DNA of 64,000 nucleotides, from assembly GCA_026260175.1 (NCBI GenBank), contig JAKCWW010000512.1, positions 16,424 through 80,423 on the forward strand, read 5' to 3'. Origin of the DNA: Reticulitermes lucifugus. Taxonomy: Eukaryota > Arthropoda > Insecta > Blattodea > Rhinotermitidae. Shown here piece by piece: positions 8,876 to 20,350 of the stretch; position 1 is the first letter of the stretch, and each line of letters begins with the position of its first letter. A program made the translations under genes and the position numbers. The notes beneath the pieces are model-generated. The model did not search any database. It saw only the letters and a list, made by a program, of their open reading frames with translations, and was not told the origin of the DNA.

Positions 8876-11800
8876 TTGGCCCCTTTTAGGGTTCTTAATA
8901 TTATTTACACCTGTTGGCCTATATTCTCAGTCGCGCCACCTTTATTTCTGGGCATTACCGCTATGTCTGTATTAGCTTATAATTTCCAGCGTGTATTCAA
9001 CACTAAGGCTTAGAATCTGTTAAGAATATTGCAATGTGCGCTGTAATTTTAAAGAGAATCGTAATGCCATTATCATAAAGGAGCCTATATGTACCCATAC
9101 ATATATTGTTACATCTCGTAAAGAAGCGTATAGTATACTTTTTTTTGCAAAATCATCACCTCGAGCTTCCAACTCCATGTTTTTGATGTCAACATGTCCA
9201 ATCAGAGCAACAGGCTGTGGGATGTTGTTCTTGTTTGTTGTGTGGCATGGAGTGTTTTCGTCGTCTGGAATACTCCCAGACGACTTGAAATGTTTGCTCT
9301 GAAACAGCTTTTTCCTGGAAGATCTGTCAATTTTGTATGAACTGATGGAAGGCAATCTGTTTCTTTCGAATTATTTTACGTCTCCGAATACTTGTTTGGG
9401 AAAGGTATTTTCTGCTTCAATATATATTTTGTTGCGAAACATTTCATAAAAATAACGTAAAATTTAATAATTTTAAACTTAATAGTTAAAATATTTAATT
9501 TAGTATATAGAAAATACTTATGCGTCTTTTGGGTTTGGATTCTTTTTTCTGAACTATGAATAACTTCAGATGTTTCATAATTAAAGTAATTAATAATTTT
9601 ATCCATTACTTTTCGCCAATTTATAATGAAAAACATCATCATTTTTCGTGAGTTTACACATAGCGCAGTGTTAGCTGACACGTGTTAGTTTTGGCAATTA
9701 TTGCAATAATTTCCAGTCACTACCCCGTTATAAATTTGAAGCAGAAATAAATTTCATTTTAGTGACGAATTATGCCGTCTACCGTACTGACGCAGCCATA
9801 ACTCACAAAACATTAAAAATGGAATCTATTTTAATGCGGGAAATTGCACACAGCTTTTTCTTCTCCGAGATGTGATGAGATTTTCTTTTTTATTTTCAAC
9901 CGTTTTTATTCAAATCGTTGTTGGTGCTACAGTTATCCGCGATTTTGTAAATATGTTATTACTAGTCCCCTTGTGGAAGCTTGGCTGACTGGAGCTGTTA
10001 AGCGCCCAGCCCTACCCACCCACCTCCTTTCGAAACTTGTGCTGTCTGCTTCGTCAATGTCACGGAGCCATACAAACTCGTAAGCATCGTGACAGTCCAT
10101 GTCATTCTACGAGCGCTATAAAATGCACATATGATACATTTTCCAGTTCCGTGTATGCTGAAGGGTTATAGATGTATATATACACGGTCTGTTATAGTCA
10201 AAACGTCTTGTTGTGAGGGAATCAAACTGGAAGGTAAAAAGGTGGTGTAAAGCTACACTGAAGTTTTGGAGTTGTTAGGACGAAATGTGGGAAAACGAAT
10301 ATAATGAGTAGGCCATGCATGTGTCCTTTCGCGTACTCAATTTTCGAAGCCACTGAACGAATTTCGATACAGTTTAGAATTGGGAGGTGTTCTACACCGA
10401 AAGCCCTGTCGATAATTATTTTATTGCGCATGAATCACAATTGAAATTGCCAGATGCTTAAAAAAAGAGATATCATTCCAAAAGTTGGTAAACTTTCAAA
10501 ACAATGTAAGTATAATTACGGTATGAAACTTTCATTTGGAGCCTTTTTATGTGGGATGAATACTTAATGAACTACAAAGAGAAAGGTTAGTATATTTTGT
10601 GACGTCATGCTGTGTCATGAGCTATGAAATGACGAGTGGATTCAGACGGCACGGTATGTACAAAGATATTCAGAAACCCACTTTACAAGTTGTAAATATA
10701 AGGACTTTAGACCCTTAATTTAAATAATAATCTTTATGTCTAGGTTTATTTTTGTTTATTCCTGTTTTCGTAACATTCGAAGGAAGGTTAACACTTCTAA
10801 AAACTCTATTAAAGATATATTTTTGCCAGTCGGCTTTAGTTGTCTTGAACCACAAGGTACACTTTACTCAGTATTGGTCTAAGTTGTGCAAAGCAAAATA
10901 CATCGATTATCTTTCCTAATTTTGGACTAGATTTCAGTGACTTCATATAATTCTTAGCCTCGCTTCCAAGAAAGTTACTGTGTCCTCAAATACTTTTCTT
11001 GCAGACAATGCCTACATATTTCTCCGCGTTAAATATTGTGAGATATTCATATAAGAACTTTGTGTATGATCCGCAATATGACGGAACTTTGTGCGCGCTT
11101 CTAATAACAAACTTGAAACTTAAAGTAGTGCCGGCTTTATACGCTTTATATTCCACATCTCACGGCGCTGCTTTCGTTTAGAGCGTTCTTCATGTTCACG
11201 CTGAATAAATGCCACAATAAAACGCACCATCTGAAGAAGAATATCGTCTTTTATTCTAGAAGCACATAGAAAGGGAAGAATATTGAATTAAGACGAGCTT
11301 TAAGTAATGAAGATCGTCTTTACGCTGATTATCAGCGAGAGATGGAGTCCTCGCTTGTAACAAGATTCACATATTGGAATAAATGCAGAGATTAGGATGG
11401 TTGCTTTAAGTTGATTAACAAGAATACGATTTTCATCGACGCAGTTACCTCCATCATGTATCAGACACTGTTTAACGACGCTATATAAACTTCTGAACTT
11501 AAATATCTTAGAACAATCTTAGAAAATGATTAAGGGCAATGTTTTTTAAACAACAAAGAGGTCGTAACATATTTTAAATGCCACCCTGTAATTTTCAGAA
11601 AATTTAGAATTATATTTCTAACAACTCTATGAAGACGGCTATTTAATTTTACCGTAACAAATACATGTACACGGTATTATATATTTTATCCTGAAAGGCG
11701 AGGATATGAATAAAACGTGAATTTGAATAAAAGTGACTTCCGTAGAATTCTAACTGCAGTTTTTCCTTGCGTTTAAAAATCAAATTTTCTTTTTTATCTC

Positions 11801-12306
11801 GGGAAAAAAGCGATTTGATATAGGGCCGAGATTCCAGCCTAGTATTGGCCTATCTGTAATGAAAGTAATGTAGTAAATCCCTTTGAATAAACGAATGTGC
11901 CTCATCCAGGATTTTAACCAGGTTTCTCGGTCTTAAAATGCAGGAGTGATACATGTATTGAAATGAGAACCCAGTGTGGACTATAAATGTTTCTTACACA
12001 ACACCTTCCTCTTTATCATTTTCAGTGTATTCAGTCTGGTTAAGAGAAAATTGCAGGATTTTTGTTGGCACGCTTAAAATTAAGAGACCGAGCAAATTTG
12101 CTCACGTTTTAAGGCTTCTGACTTGTATTGGGAGGTGCTTGCTTCAAATAAATGGCCAAATTTTGTTTCTTATCTCCTCCAAACAAGTGCCGGAGCAGTA
12201 GCGTATAATTAGGCAAAGAGTGCTTTTTTTCTCATTCTTTCCCGCTGGTTATTGACTTGTCCAATCTCTGATATTGTTTTGTATTAAATATTGAGGCATC
12301 GTTGAA
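8876..12306. other. AT-rich unannotated sequence
   Basis: Overlapping open frames on opposite strands at 9020-9355 (111 codons, minus) and 9036-9302 (plus) have no recognisable product. GTATATATAC occurs near 10173. Around 11905-11955 the minus strand reads CTCCTGCATTTTAAGACC and GGTTAAAATCCTGG, resembling the middle and B-box of a tRNA-derived SINE, but no A-box or body was confirmed. No gene is supported. Confidence 0.4.
11905..11955 (-). mobile_element. Possible eroded tRNA-derived SINE head
   Basis: On the minus strand CTCCTGCATTTTAAGACCGA is followed by a B-box-like GGTTAAAATCCTGG. This is the layout of a tRNA anticodon arm and T arm, but the A-box is not visible and the downstream sequence matches no other SINE here. 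The call is weak. Confidence 0.25.
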
Positions 12307-12327
12307 AAATTAATTAATTAATTAATT
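12307..12327. repeat. (AATT)n microsatellite
   Basis: About five repeats of ATTA/AATT directly follow GGCATCGTTGAAAAAT. Their position after a short unique motif could mark an old retroelement tail, but nothing upstream confirms it. Confidence 0.75.
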
Positions 12328-13040
12328 TCAGTTAAAAGCTTCTTTTTGATCATGAGCTTACATGAGAATATAGGCTACGTTTTAACATTGCGTATATTTT
12401 GTGTAGGCTCCGAGGGTTTTGTCGACTGGATTCAACTGGCTAATGGGGGGGTCCAATTTTGAAATTATGTGAGCACAGCGAAAGTGTTCCACGTATTTAA
12501 GCAGATATTTGAATTCTTACATTTTTATTTCATTATCCAATAGTCATGCTGCAATACGTTATAGTTCTCTAATCACTGCTAGTGAACAAGTCGTTTAAAA
12601 ACTATAGTAAATATAAACATAAATATAAAAATGCCCTGTGATTTTCAAGTATCATTTGAGCCATGTTCGAATATTAGTCCATTATTATTTTATGGATTGT
12701 GCAATATTTGGTAACTTCTTTACTTTAGCCTTACTGTCGCACAGTGACTTGCGTTATTTTATGACGTCACCAGATCGGACAGCAGCTTATGTCCGCTTCA
12801 TGGAATTTGTCTTCTCTGATCCTGTCGACTTGAGCTCTTCAAAATTCACAAGTTGAATCTGTCAATTGGGAAATAACCTTTTAGCCAATCTATACATTCT
12901 CTTTTTTTTACTTGTCCGGCCCATTTGACTCAGAGATTACCTGTCTCTATTCGATATTATCCTCTATCTATAACCTTCTTTCGGACTGCCTATTATGTGG
13001 CCTCTTCAAGTACAAGAGGCTTACAAACGCACTAACCATG

Positions 13041-13262
13041 TCAAGGTAGTGTCCATGACAAGGGACGAATCCGCACCCGCGACAGTGAGAGCTTCCCGAT
13101 GCTCTTTGATCGCCCAGCCACACCACCCGTCGCTGTCAGCCCACACACCGTCCCACCCGACTTCTGGACAGAGAGCACGCGGAAGAGAGCAGTCGCCCGC
13201 TGTCCCCTATATACAGTGTAATTCATCCCTGACTCCGAAGGACGAAGTTGAACCCCCCTCCC
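13041..13262. other. GC-rich patch with a TATA-like motif
   Basis: This stretch is clearly richer in G and C than its surroundings and has several CpGs (for example GCACGCGG, CCCGCGAC, TCGCCCGC). CTATATAC at 13207-13214 reads GTATATAG on the minus strand, with GC-rich sequence downstream on that strand. It could be a promoter-proximal region, a degraded exon or a GC-rich transposon piece. The open frames over it (97 codons plus, 61 codons minus) show no known domain. Confidence 0.25.
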
Positions 13263-13289
13263 CGTATAATGACGTAGATCCTAAATAAT

Positions 13290-16228
13290 ACATTGTTGGG
13301 TGTCTGTGGATACTTTTATTTTAGTTTATCATTTTATTATTTCTGCAAATTAAAATATCTTTTTCTTTTCCTTCACGTAACTAAAATTACGTAATATCAT
13401 TTCAGAGTCATAATTTACGCTGTTGTATTTGTCACGGCGTGTGTTAAAGCTGGCTGATTCACTGCTTAAATTACTTATGCTCTCCTTCGAGATCCATACG
13501 CTTGGCGAAAACTGGTGAATAGTGAAACAAATTAGGAAAGAAGGGGAAATAGCACAAAAATTACCTCCGTGCAGCACTTATTACATAAAAAAACATATTG
13601 TTCAGTAACATCTTGGATACGTTTTCTCTTGTTTGAAAATTTTATCTCCAGCTGAAGGATTATATTTACCGCCATAAAACAGGGGTGTATAAATCTCGGA
13701 CTCCAGGTAACCGTGGCGACAAAATTGTTTATGCTAGCGCCAAATATTTTTGGGTTCTCAGCGTGGAACTTGTTTCGCGTGACCGTTCTCGCAAGCAGAA
13801 TTCTGAGGTGACTCATAGATGTTTGGACAATTTGTGCACCCTTGCCATGAAGGGACGAAAGGAAAGTTATTAATTGAAATAGGGAGTATAGTTACCTTAT
13901 GAATCGTTACGGCATGTAAATCTGAAACTTGGATCTTAAACAAAGTGGAATCATTTACAGAAATAGATTCACAGATAATAGGGACATATTTGAGTATCCA
14001 GTAACGTGAAGGTTTTGTCGGAGAAAATATTTCTTGATGTCAGTGGCGTTGTCTGAATGCTTGCACCACGCAAATTTACGCTGCATTTCAGACGTTTTGG
14101 GAGAATTTACTGTGTCCTCCTTTAAGGTGACTTGACTACCTAGTGGCCCCTACTGATACAGTAGGTCTTCAGATTCAGGGGCATGTAATGTAAAGGTAGT
14201 GCAAATTGTTATATTGTCTTCAGGATGGCAAGGACAGTGAAGTCTAGTTATACACACTGTCATGATCAATATTTGCAGTGAATATTCCTCGAATCTACTG
14301 CAACATACTTATTTACAGGGCCACTACGTAATCGGCTAACCCAGATTATACCTAAGTCTCTCTTATGTCATTACCAGTTCCTTCCACATCCTTTTCTGTT
14401 TATTGCTGACTATCATTATGCCATTCTCAGCTAACAAAGCCGCTAAGTAGAAAGATGAGTCAAACGAAAACCCTAAACGTACGAAAAAATCGAAATTCTA
14501 CTGTGTGCAGCTGTAGGCACAACAATTCCTCAACAGGGGCTAATAAATGTACTGCGTGTTGTAAGTTAGACAGTATGTTGAAAAACGTCAAACCTATAGG
14601 GCCTGCTTAAAGGATCTGCATTAAATTAGCTGGTATATTTTTCTAGTATTTTCATTCGACCGATTAAAGTAGATCATAATCACGAAAGAATCGAAACCCT
14701 TCCTTGGAAAACCAACTCCAGCCCGAAAATTCTTGGTATTTTCTTCCTACCGCAGGTCTTTGAACTACGGCTTTGTAATGGTACTGAGCTCTTTAAAGTT
14801 TAGAGAAATTGTAATTTTCACAGAGTTCAATCATAAAAAATTCTGGTGATTATTTCGCAGCTGTCTCCCATTATAATCTAACAAGTCACCTACCTAGAGG
14901 TCTCTTTTGCAGTTCTTGCATTTCCCTTCCAGTCCTCCACCTGCTGGAATACAGGCAGTCTGTTACCTGTATTCGTGTGGCTACATCTTTTATAAGTGAA
15001 AATAGTACTTGAATCTCAGATTGTCTATGTAGTGAAAATGCGTCTTGCGGTCTGCGCAATTTCTAATCTTTAATCGTCAAAGTACAAGAATATTTTCGTA
15101 GAAGCATATTTTGTTCCACGTCTTTCGTTTTCAACAAATCAGACTCATCCGTAATTTTACTTTCAGGATGTGCATTTTATCTGCAGCATTAGTTCAGTCG
15201 CAAATCGATAAGTTCCACAAAATGGAGTTTGAAAACATTAATTTTATCTTATCCCCAATCTCTTCTGTTACATGCGATATCTATCTCGGTACACAAAGTT
15301 CAGGGTCTAAGTAAGAGGTTTGTGATATAAAAAGATATCATTAATTAGCCTGAATTGTTGAAATTGTTTTCAGAACTATCAACCAAAACATTTTAACTGT
15401 ACAGCTCTCATACTTCTCACCCATACTTAACCCCCTCCCCCCCAGTTTCACCCTAATCGATTTGATCACTTTTGTTATGATTCTGTACGTAAAGTTGATG
15501 ATTTTGAATCTTTCTCCACCTTTGTACTATGTCCTCCACTGTTGTTTTAAATACATTTAAAGCACCCTTCCTTCAAAAATTATATGTCTGTGACCTCCAT
15601 TTAGGATCATAAATTACGTTTCATAGTCACAAAAACAATAGGTAAAATCATAATTTTTGTATTTTAAGTTTTGCTTTTTTAAAATGATCACTTATTTATC
15701 TCTAAAAATTCGATTTTGGTAAATTAAAGTACATTTAAATTTTTGTGAGATATGTGTATTTCTTTGTGTAAAAACTAACGTTCTTAAAGTAGATAAATCT
15801 CGACGACCAAAACAGTTTTCATGTGGGTCCTGTCACTTCCCATCTGAGTTATTCTTCATATTAATAACACGAAAGGCTAATAAGATTTATCAACTTAGTA
15901 GCTTTAAGAGCAAACTTTCTGTCAGAGCCTCTCATACACAGAGAATATTAGCATCTATACAAAGTCGAAAGATCTTTACAGCTAGCGATATAGCAGCACA
16001 TGTTCTCTATTTTGGCAGTCTCTAAGACTCGGGGCTTTTTTATGGAAATGGAAATCCTGGGTGTACAAACGAATTGCAACCACGTGAAATTATGTTAAAA
16101 GTAAAGGTGACTTTCTCGCGGTTAAGTGTCCTGTATTTTGTTAGTAGTGAAGAAAAACACGTTTAACTTTAAGAAGACAGGCACAGTACGTATGACGTAA
16201 CATTGAGTTGCGTTCCCTTCACTGTTGA
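13290..16228. other. AT-rich unannotated sequence
   Basis: Overlapping small frames at 13532-13943 on both strands match nothing I recognise. A pyrimidine tract ending CCCCCCCAG at 15430-15445 looks like a splice acceptor, but no open exon follows. No repeat copy was identified. Confidence 0.45.
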
Positions 16229-16650
16229 GGCCGCGGAAAAACAAGTATTAAATATTCTGAGTGTGTGGCTGTATTCTTGCCTTATTTATCCGGCATGCAA
16301 ATTTTATATTTTGTGCTCCGTACTAAATTGTCGTCTGTGGCCTGTATGTCCATACTATATTTTTTCACATTATCTCACAAACGGCACTGTTTTTGGAAAA
16401 AAATTGAACATAAAATGTGTGTTCTGATTTTTTATAACTTTTGTTTCTGTCTGAAACATTTTTTATCTTGAGAAGAATTCAGCGAAATATTACCATAAAT
16501 GTACTAGGTAATCATTTAAAGTACCCGTTATTCTTGTCAGATCTCAATCAACCTTGAATTTTCTCGACAGATTTTCGAAAAATCCTCAACTACGAATTTA
16601 ATGAAAATCCGTTATTGGGAGCAGAGTTGTTCCATGCGGATAAATATATA
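16229..16650 (+). repeat. Interspersed repeat family D, copy 1, hairpin end missing
   Basis: The copy aligns collinearly with the minus-strand copies at 28.4 and 58.7 kb. Shared blocks in order are AAGTATTAAATATTCTGAGTG, GTCGTCTGTGGCC, CATTATCTCACAAACGGCA, ATAAAATGTGT, GTCTGAAACATTTTT, GTACCCGTTATTCTTGTCAG, TTCTCGACAGATTTTCGAAA and TTTAATGAAAATCCGTTATTGG. It stops near TTCCATGCGGATA, short of the terminal hairpin seen in other copies. No frame of useful length lies inside, so it is non-autonomous. The class is unknown. Confidence 0.75.
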
Positions 16651-16795
16651 AGATAGACAGATGTGACGAAACTAATAGTCGTTTTTTGCCTCTAATAAGT
16701 TTACAAATTTATTAAAATAAATTAATGTACTTTCTCTGAGAGGAGATATGTTACGTAGCCACAGAATAAATACATAAAATAACAGAAGAAATAAA

Positions 16796-16815
16796 TGAAG
16801 GAAGGAAGGAAGGAA
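16796..16815. repeat. (GAAG)n microsatellite
   Basis: About five GAAG units lie in a purine-rich run just upstream of the SINE. No function is implied. Confidence 0.8.
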
Positions 16816-16910
16816 AAGAAACGTCCATCTTTCGGCAAATAATATATAAAATATTTTATTGCAAGAGCAACTTCAGTTTCTTTATATTTGCGAGTGTAAT
16901 GAACCTTAAT

Positions 16911-17181
16911 GCCGATCATGGTGGCCGTGCGTGGCCACGTATTCTAAGGCGTGGGTCTGCGGCCGCTCGCTTGCTGGGATTGTGGGTTTGAATCCCGGCG
17001 GATGCATGGATGTCTGTCTCTTGCGAGTGTTGTGTGTTGTCAGATAGAGGTCTCTGCGTCAGGCTGATCACTCGTTCAGAGGAGTCCTACCGAGTGTGGT
17101 GTGTCTAATCGAGTGTGATCGTGACGCCTCGATAACGAAGGAGGCCCTGGCCGACTAGGGGCTGTCGAGTCATGGAAACAA
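16911..17181 (+). mobile_element. tRNA-derived SINE, family F2, with 13-bp target duplication
   Basis: The 271-bp body is bounded by a perfect direct repeat, AATGAACCTTAAT, at 16898-16910 and 17182-17194. It starts GCCGATC, exactly like the second copy at 20201. The head carries TGGCCGTGCGTGG...CTAAGGCGTGGGTCTGC and a B-box region GTGGGTTTGAATCCCGG, i.e. a tRNA-like Pol III promoter. An untranslated body follows (ATGGATGTCTGTCTC, then TCGATAACGAAGG) and it ends CATGGAAACA without a long poly(A). Relative to copy 2 it has about 11 extra bases in the A-box region, around a repeated GTGGCC. The intact duplication suggests it is younger than most elements here. Confidence 0.88.
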
Positions 17182-17194
17182 AATGAACCTTAAT

Positions 17195-17835
17195 ATAAAC
17201 ATGTCGTTATGACAAAGTCATTCTATTTCTTGACTGGTTTGTCTCCAAGAGAAGAAGCATATTCATGAATTGCAGAAACTGTCTGAGACAGAAGTAAGTA
17301 CTCTGCTTTACGAAATGTATGGCAGACTAATTGCGAAAATCTTTCAGCTAGTTTTCTATACCGAAACGTATCTTATTGCTGTGTTATAATTTATTGTAAC
17401 GAAGGTAAATATAATTAATGATAATACCCAGCGTATATCACGCTGTAATCTCGACAAAGTCTGTTAATAACTTCCCCATTTACCGGTTTACTATGAGGTA
17501 TTCGGAAGCAGATGGTCCAAGTATTATCCAATCAATTGCCGATTAACTATCAGAGCAGGTACTTTAGTATTAACAAAAGCGCAGTCCGCGTTTAATTCTA
17601 CCATGTGGTTCTGTGTAAAGTGAAGTCGCATGTAATGTTCTCTGTGTCCACTCTGAGCCACACAGAATCGAAATAGCAATCCGTGAAATAGATGTTTTTA
17701 GGACTTAACTATTGATTTCGTATTTGTGAACATGCGGAAATCTTTTACTATTCAACGAATCATCTCTTGTATTCCTAGTCTTTTATTTGAATGTGTCAGT
17801 ATTTAGATATTAAAACTTGTAAACTTGCTTGTTGT
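17195..17835. other. AT-rich unannotated sequence
   Basis: No gene, RNA or repeat is recognised. Confidence 0.5.
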
Positions 17836-18330
17836 TTTATAGGGATGTAAAATACAGCCTTTAACATTAAGGGAAGGAATCTGGCTGAGGGTGTTTGATA
17901 AAGAAAATATTTGGAACGAAGAGAGAAAAAGTGAAAAGAGGCTGGAGAAAACAGCATAATTATGAGTTCAGTAAACCGTACTTCTCCCCGGATATTATTA
18001 AAATGATGAAGTAAAATATATTGTGGGTGGTGAATTTACGAGCCATGGGATAGACGTGAAGTAGGAAGATCTGAAGAAAATAAGTCACATGGAATGCTTA
18101 GGCTTAGATGGAAAAATAATATTAAAATGTTTCTTGAAGGAATGGGGTGAGAGATTGTGGACTGGATACTGGTGACTCAGGATAGAGACAAATGTTGTGC
18201 TGTTGTGAAAGTGATGCAGCGCGAGGGGTGTGGCGGATTTCCGGAGTAGTTGAGCAATTTGTAGCTTCTCAAGGAGGACTCTGCCCTATGTGGTTGTTTA
18301 TTTCGTTAGCTAGTCAGTTATTTCGTAAAG
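17836..18330 (+). pseudogene. LINE family L1 polymerase C-terminal relic, most complete copy
   Basis: With frameshifts, the plus strand reads GC..PLTLREG..LRVFDK, then KKIFGTKREKVKRGWRKQHN, SPDIIKMMK, ILWVVNLRAMG, GRSEENKSHGMLRLRWKNNI, KMFLEGMG*EIVDWILVTQD and RDKCCAVVKVM. This order (LREE..RVFE, IFGPKR, GWRKLHN, SP.IIR.IKS, RWAGHVARMG, GRPR.RW.DNI, DW..LAQDRD.WRA) is the well-known C-terminal tail of insect LINE endonuclease-reverse transcriptases. It carries several stops and at least two frameshifts. The 3' end passes through TCTCAAGGAGGACTCTG into a TTAGCTAGTCAGTTATTTCG tail. The endonuclease and catalytic RT domains are absent. Confidence 0.82.
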
Positions 18331-19010
18331 GTTAGTATATTTCTACGCATTTAAGCTGGCTATTTAATTTGCAGGAGCCTGGAACATTCCGCATGCCTTT
18401 TATTGTTACTGGAGTTGAAAAACACTGAAAAGCCTGATTTCATTATGCTACCTATTGTGGCTTTAAGGACTGCAACTGGGACACATATCTTAACTTGAAT
18501 TGCATGAATTTATGTTTTATTGTTTAAAGTATACTGCATACTGTTTTTGTCTGATTAATACATGAACTGAGCTATTACTGAGAGGCTTATAGTCGCTAGG
18601 GTAGCAGAGTAATTCCGAGGCTTTACGAGAGCCGTATATTTACTACCCTATTTGTAAGACCACAGTACTGAGCCATGTCCTGAAATAGAAAAACCCAATA
18701 CACATCATAATAATTTATTTGTGTAGAACAATTTTAATATTATCTTTCCATCTAAACCAAGGTATCCAAAGTGATATGTAGTTTGCATATTATACGACAG
18801 CACTGCTATATTCATTTCTTGTCTCTCTTATACTTGTTATATGTTTTCCCCATCGCATTTTCTTTAACCTAATAACTATTGAGGAAAGAAACTTGCAGTA
18901 AGCCATCGTATTCTTTTATTTACGTTAATTTAGTAGGCCGTAAAGACCTTAGAGGGGCATGGGGAAGCGGAATACAGTTCCACACACACACGTTTTTAAA
19001 ATTAGCATTA
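18331..19010. other. AT-rich unannotated sequence
   Basis: No gene or recognisable repeat. A short ACACACACAC run occurs near 18983. Confidence 0.5.
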
Positions 19011-19150
19011 TATTAAAGTAAGTGTCAGCTTCACGCACCATCCCCTTTATCTTGGGGAAAAATACTTAGACGTGCCCGTTTGATAGACGGCTGAATGGGG
19101 CCCCGGGACCATCTGGACGCTGTGGAGAAGTGTTGAAAATCAAGCTCCAA
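19011..19150 (-). mobile_element. SINE body relic, family B
   Basis: On the minus strand GCGTCCAGATGGTCCCGGGG, CCCCATTCAGCC, TTTTTCCCCAAGATAAAGG and GGTGCGTGAAGCTGACAC follow the block order of the SINE bodies at 43.6 kb (ACATCCAGACCGCCCTCGAG, CCCAGCC, CGGGGGTAAAGCGG, GGCGCTAACC) and 46.5 kb. The tRNA head is not recognisable upstream and the 3' tail is absent, so this is a fragment. Confidence 0.5.
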
Positions 19151-20200
19151 TTTGCGATTCCGCCTACATTCAGTCACATACACTCTCCAAGACACATCAG
19201 TACAGATACTTAGACCTCTCCAGTATGAGGTTTACTAAACAAGACTCGAGGTTTAGAAATACGTTTTGATAGGTTTCGTTGAATTGTCGGTTATGAATTT
19301 AAATTTCACATTTATGAGAAATTCTCTATAAAGTGAGAAGTGTTTTTGTTCCGTGCGGATTATTTAAGACCGTCATCTCTGGTGAAGGCGAAGAATCAAG
19401 TGAAGTTGGAGAATGGAAAAGAGTCCGATGACGAATATCCAGAAACGAGGGTCGGGCGCAAGATGACGATTTATCCCCCTCAAGATGGATGCTTCTTGGA
19501 TTATACAGTGAATGGTGAGAGATCTGGAGAACAGAAATCATGACCGCAGAGTGAAAAAGAAAGAAAGGAAAGAGGGATCACGGGGTTGCTTAATGGTGAA
19601 ATCCTCCCCAAAAATGCGTAGCTCTATGACCGTGGTGTCGCACACTATGTGTTTCGCAAGTAGTTTCACAATATGGCGGAATGTTTTACATTTTGAAGCC
19701 CTGTTTGGTGAATACTTTAACATCCTTGCAGTACTTTATGTTGACATAAAGAATTACTTAATATTACACGTGGTATTATAAAATAGTGAAAATAAAAAAT
19801 TAAGCTTATTCATTACTTAATTTTCTTTCTTAGAGGATGATGATAATTTCTGTTTCGCATTATAGCCACACGTGAATCCTGATTATTTGCTATCTTATTG
19901 GGTCTCTGAAGACTAATGTCTTAAAAATTACTTGTTTTAACAGTATTAGGAAAGTCAATTTTCCATGTCTTTTGTACGAACTATTAATTCCTGCGATTGG
20001 TGATGGTACTTGCATTTCTTTCGCAATACAAATGTATATCTGACAGCAAGATGTGTAGGAAGGATAAATTGAAATTTGACCTTAAGAAAAGAAATTATGT
20101 CAGGCCCAGCGTTACCATCTTTAAAATTCCCGGTTTCGTAGAAAGCGTATTTGGTGATGACTTCAGCGTCTGTAGGTTTCTCAGAATCAGTCTGTCACAC
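19151..20200. other. Unannotated sequence with small open frames
   Basis: Frames at 19340-19543 (67 codons, containing KLENGKESDDEYPETRVGRK) and 19512-19781 overlap one another and an antisense frame. The hydrophilic first one could be an exon scrap, but nothing identifies it. Confidence 0.35.
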
Positions 20201-20350
20201 GCCGATCCCAGTGGCCGCGCGGTCTAAGGCGTGGGTCTGTGACCGGTCGCTTGCTGGGATTGCGGTTTCGAATCCCACCAGGGGCATGGATGTCTGTTGT
20301 GACTGTTGCGTGTTGTGAGGTAGAGGTCTGTGCGACGGGCCGATCCACTA
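20201..20350 (+). mobile_element. tRNA-derived SINE, family F2, 3'-truncated copy
   Basis: It starts GCCGATC at the same base as copy 1 (16911). It keeps AGTGGCCGCGCGGTCTAAGG, CGTGGGTCTGTGACCGG, the B-box region TTTCGAATCCCACC, then GGCATGGATGTCTGTTG and GAGGTAGAGGTCTGTGCG. Similarity stops about 150 bp in, so the second half is missing. GTCTGTCACAC before and CTGTCTGCACC after may be a decayed target duplication, but this is uncertain. The A-box spacing here lacks the 11-base insertion of copy 1 and looks more canonical. Confidence 0.8.

Noticed and set aside
15425-15446. Splice acceptor (CCCCCTCCCCCCCAG)
   Set aside because: It fits the consensus but no open frame of exon quality follows and no partner donor or homologous exon is visible.
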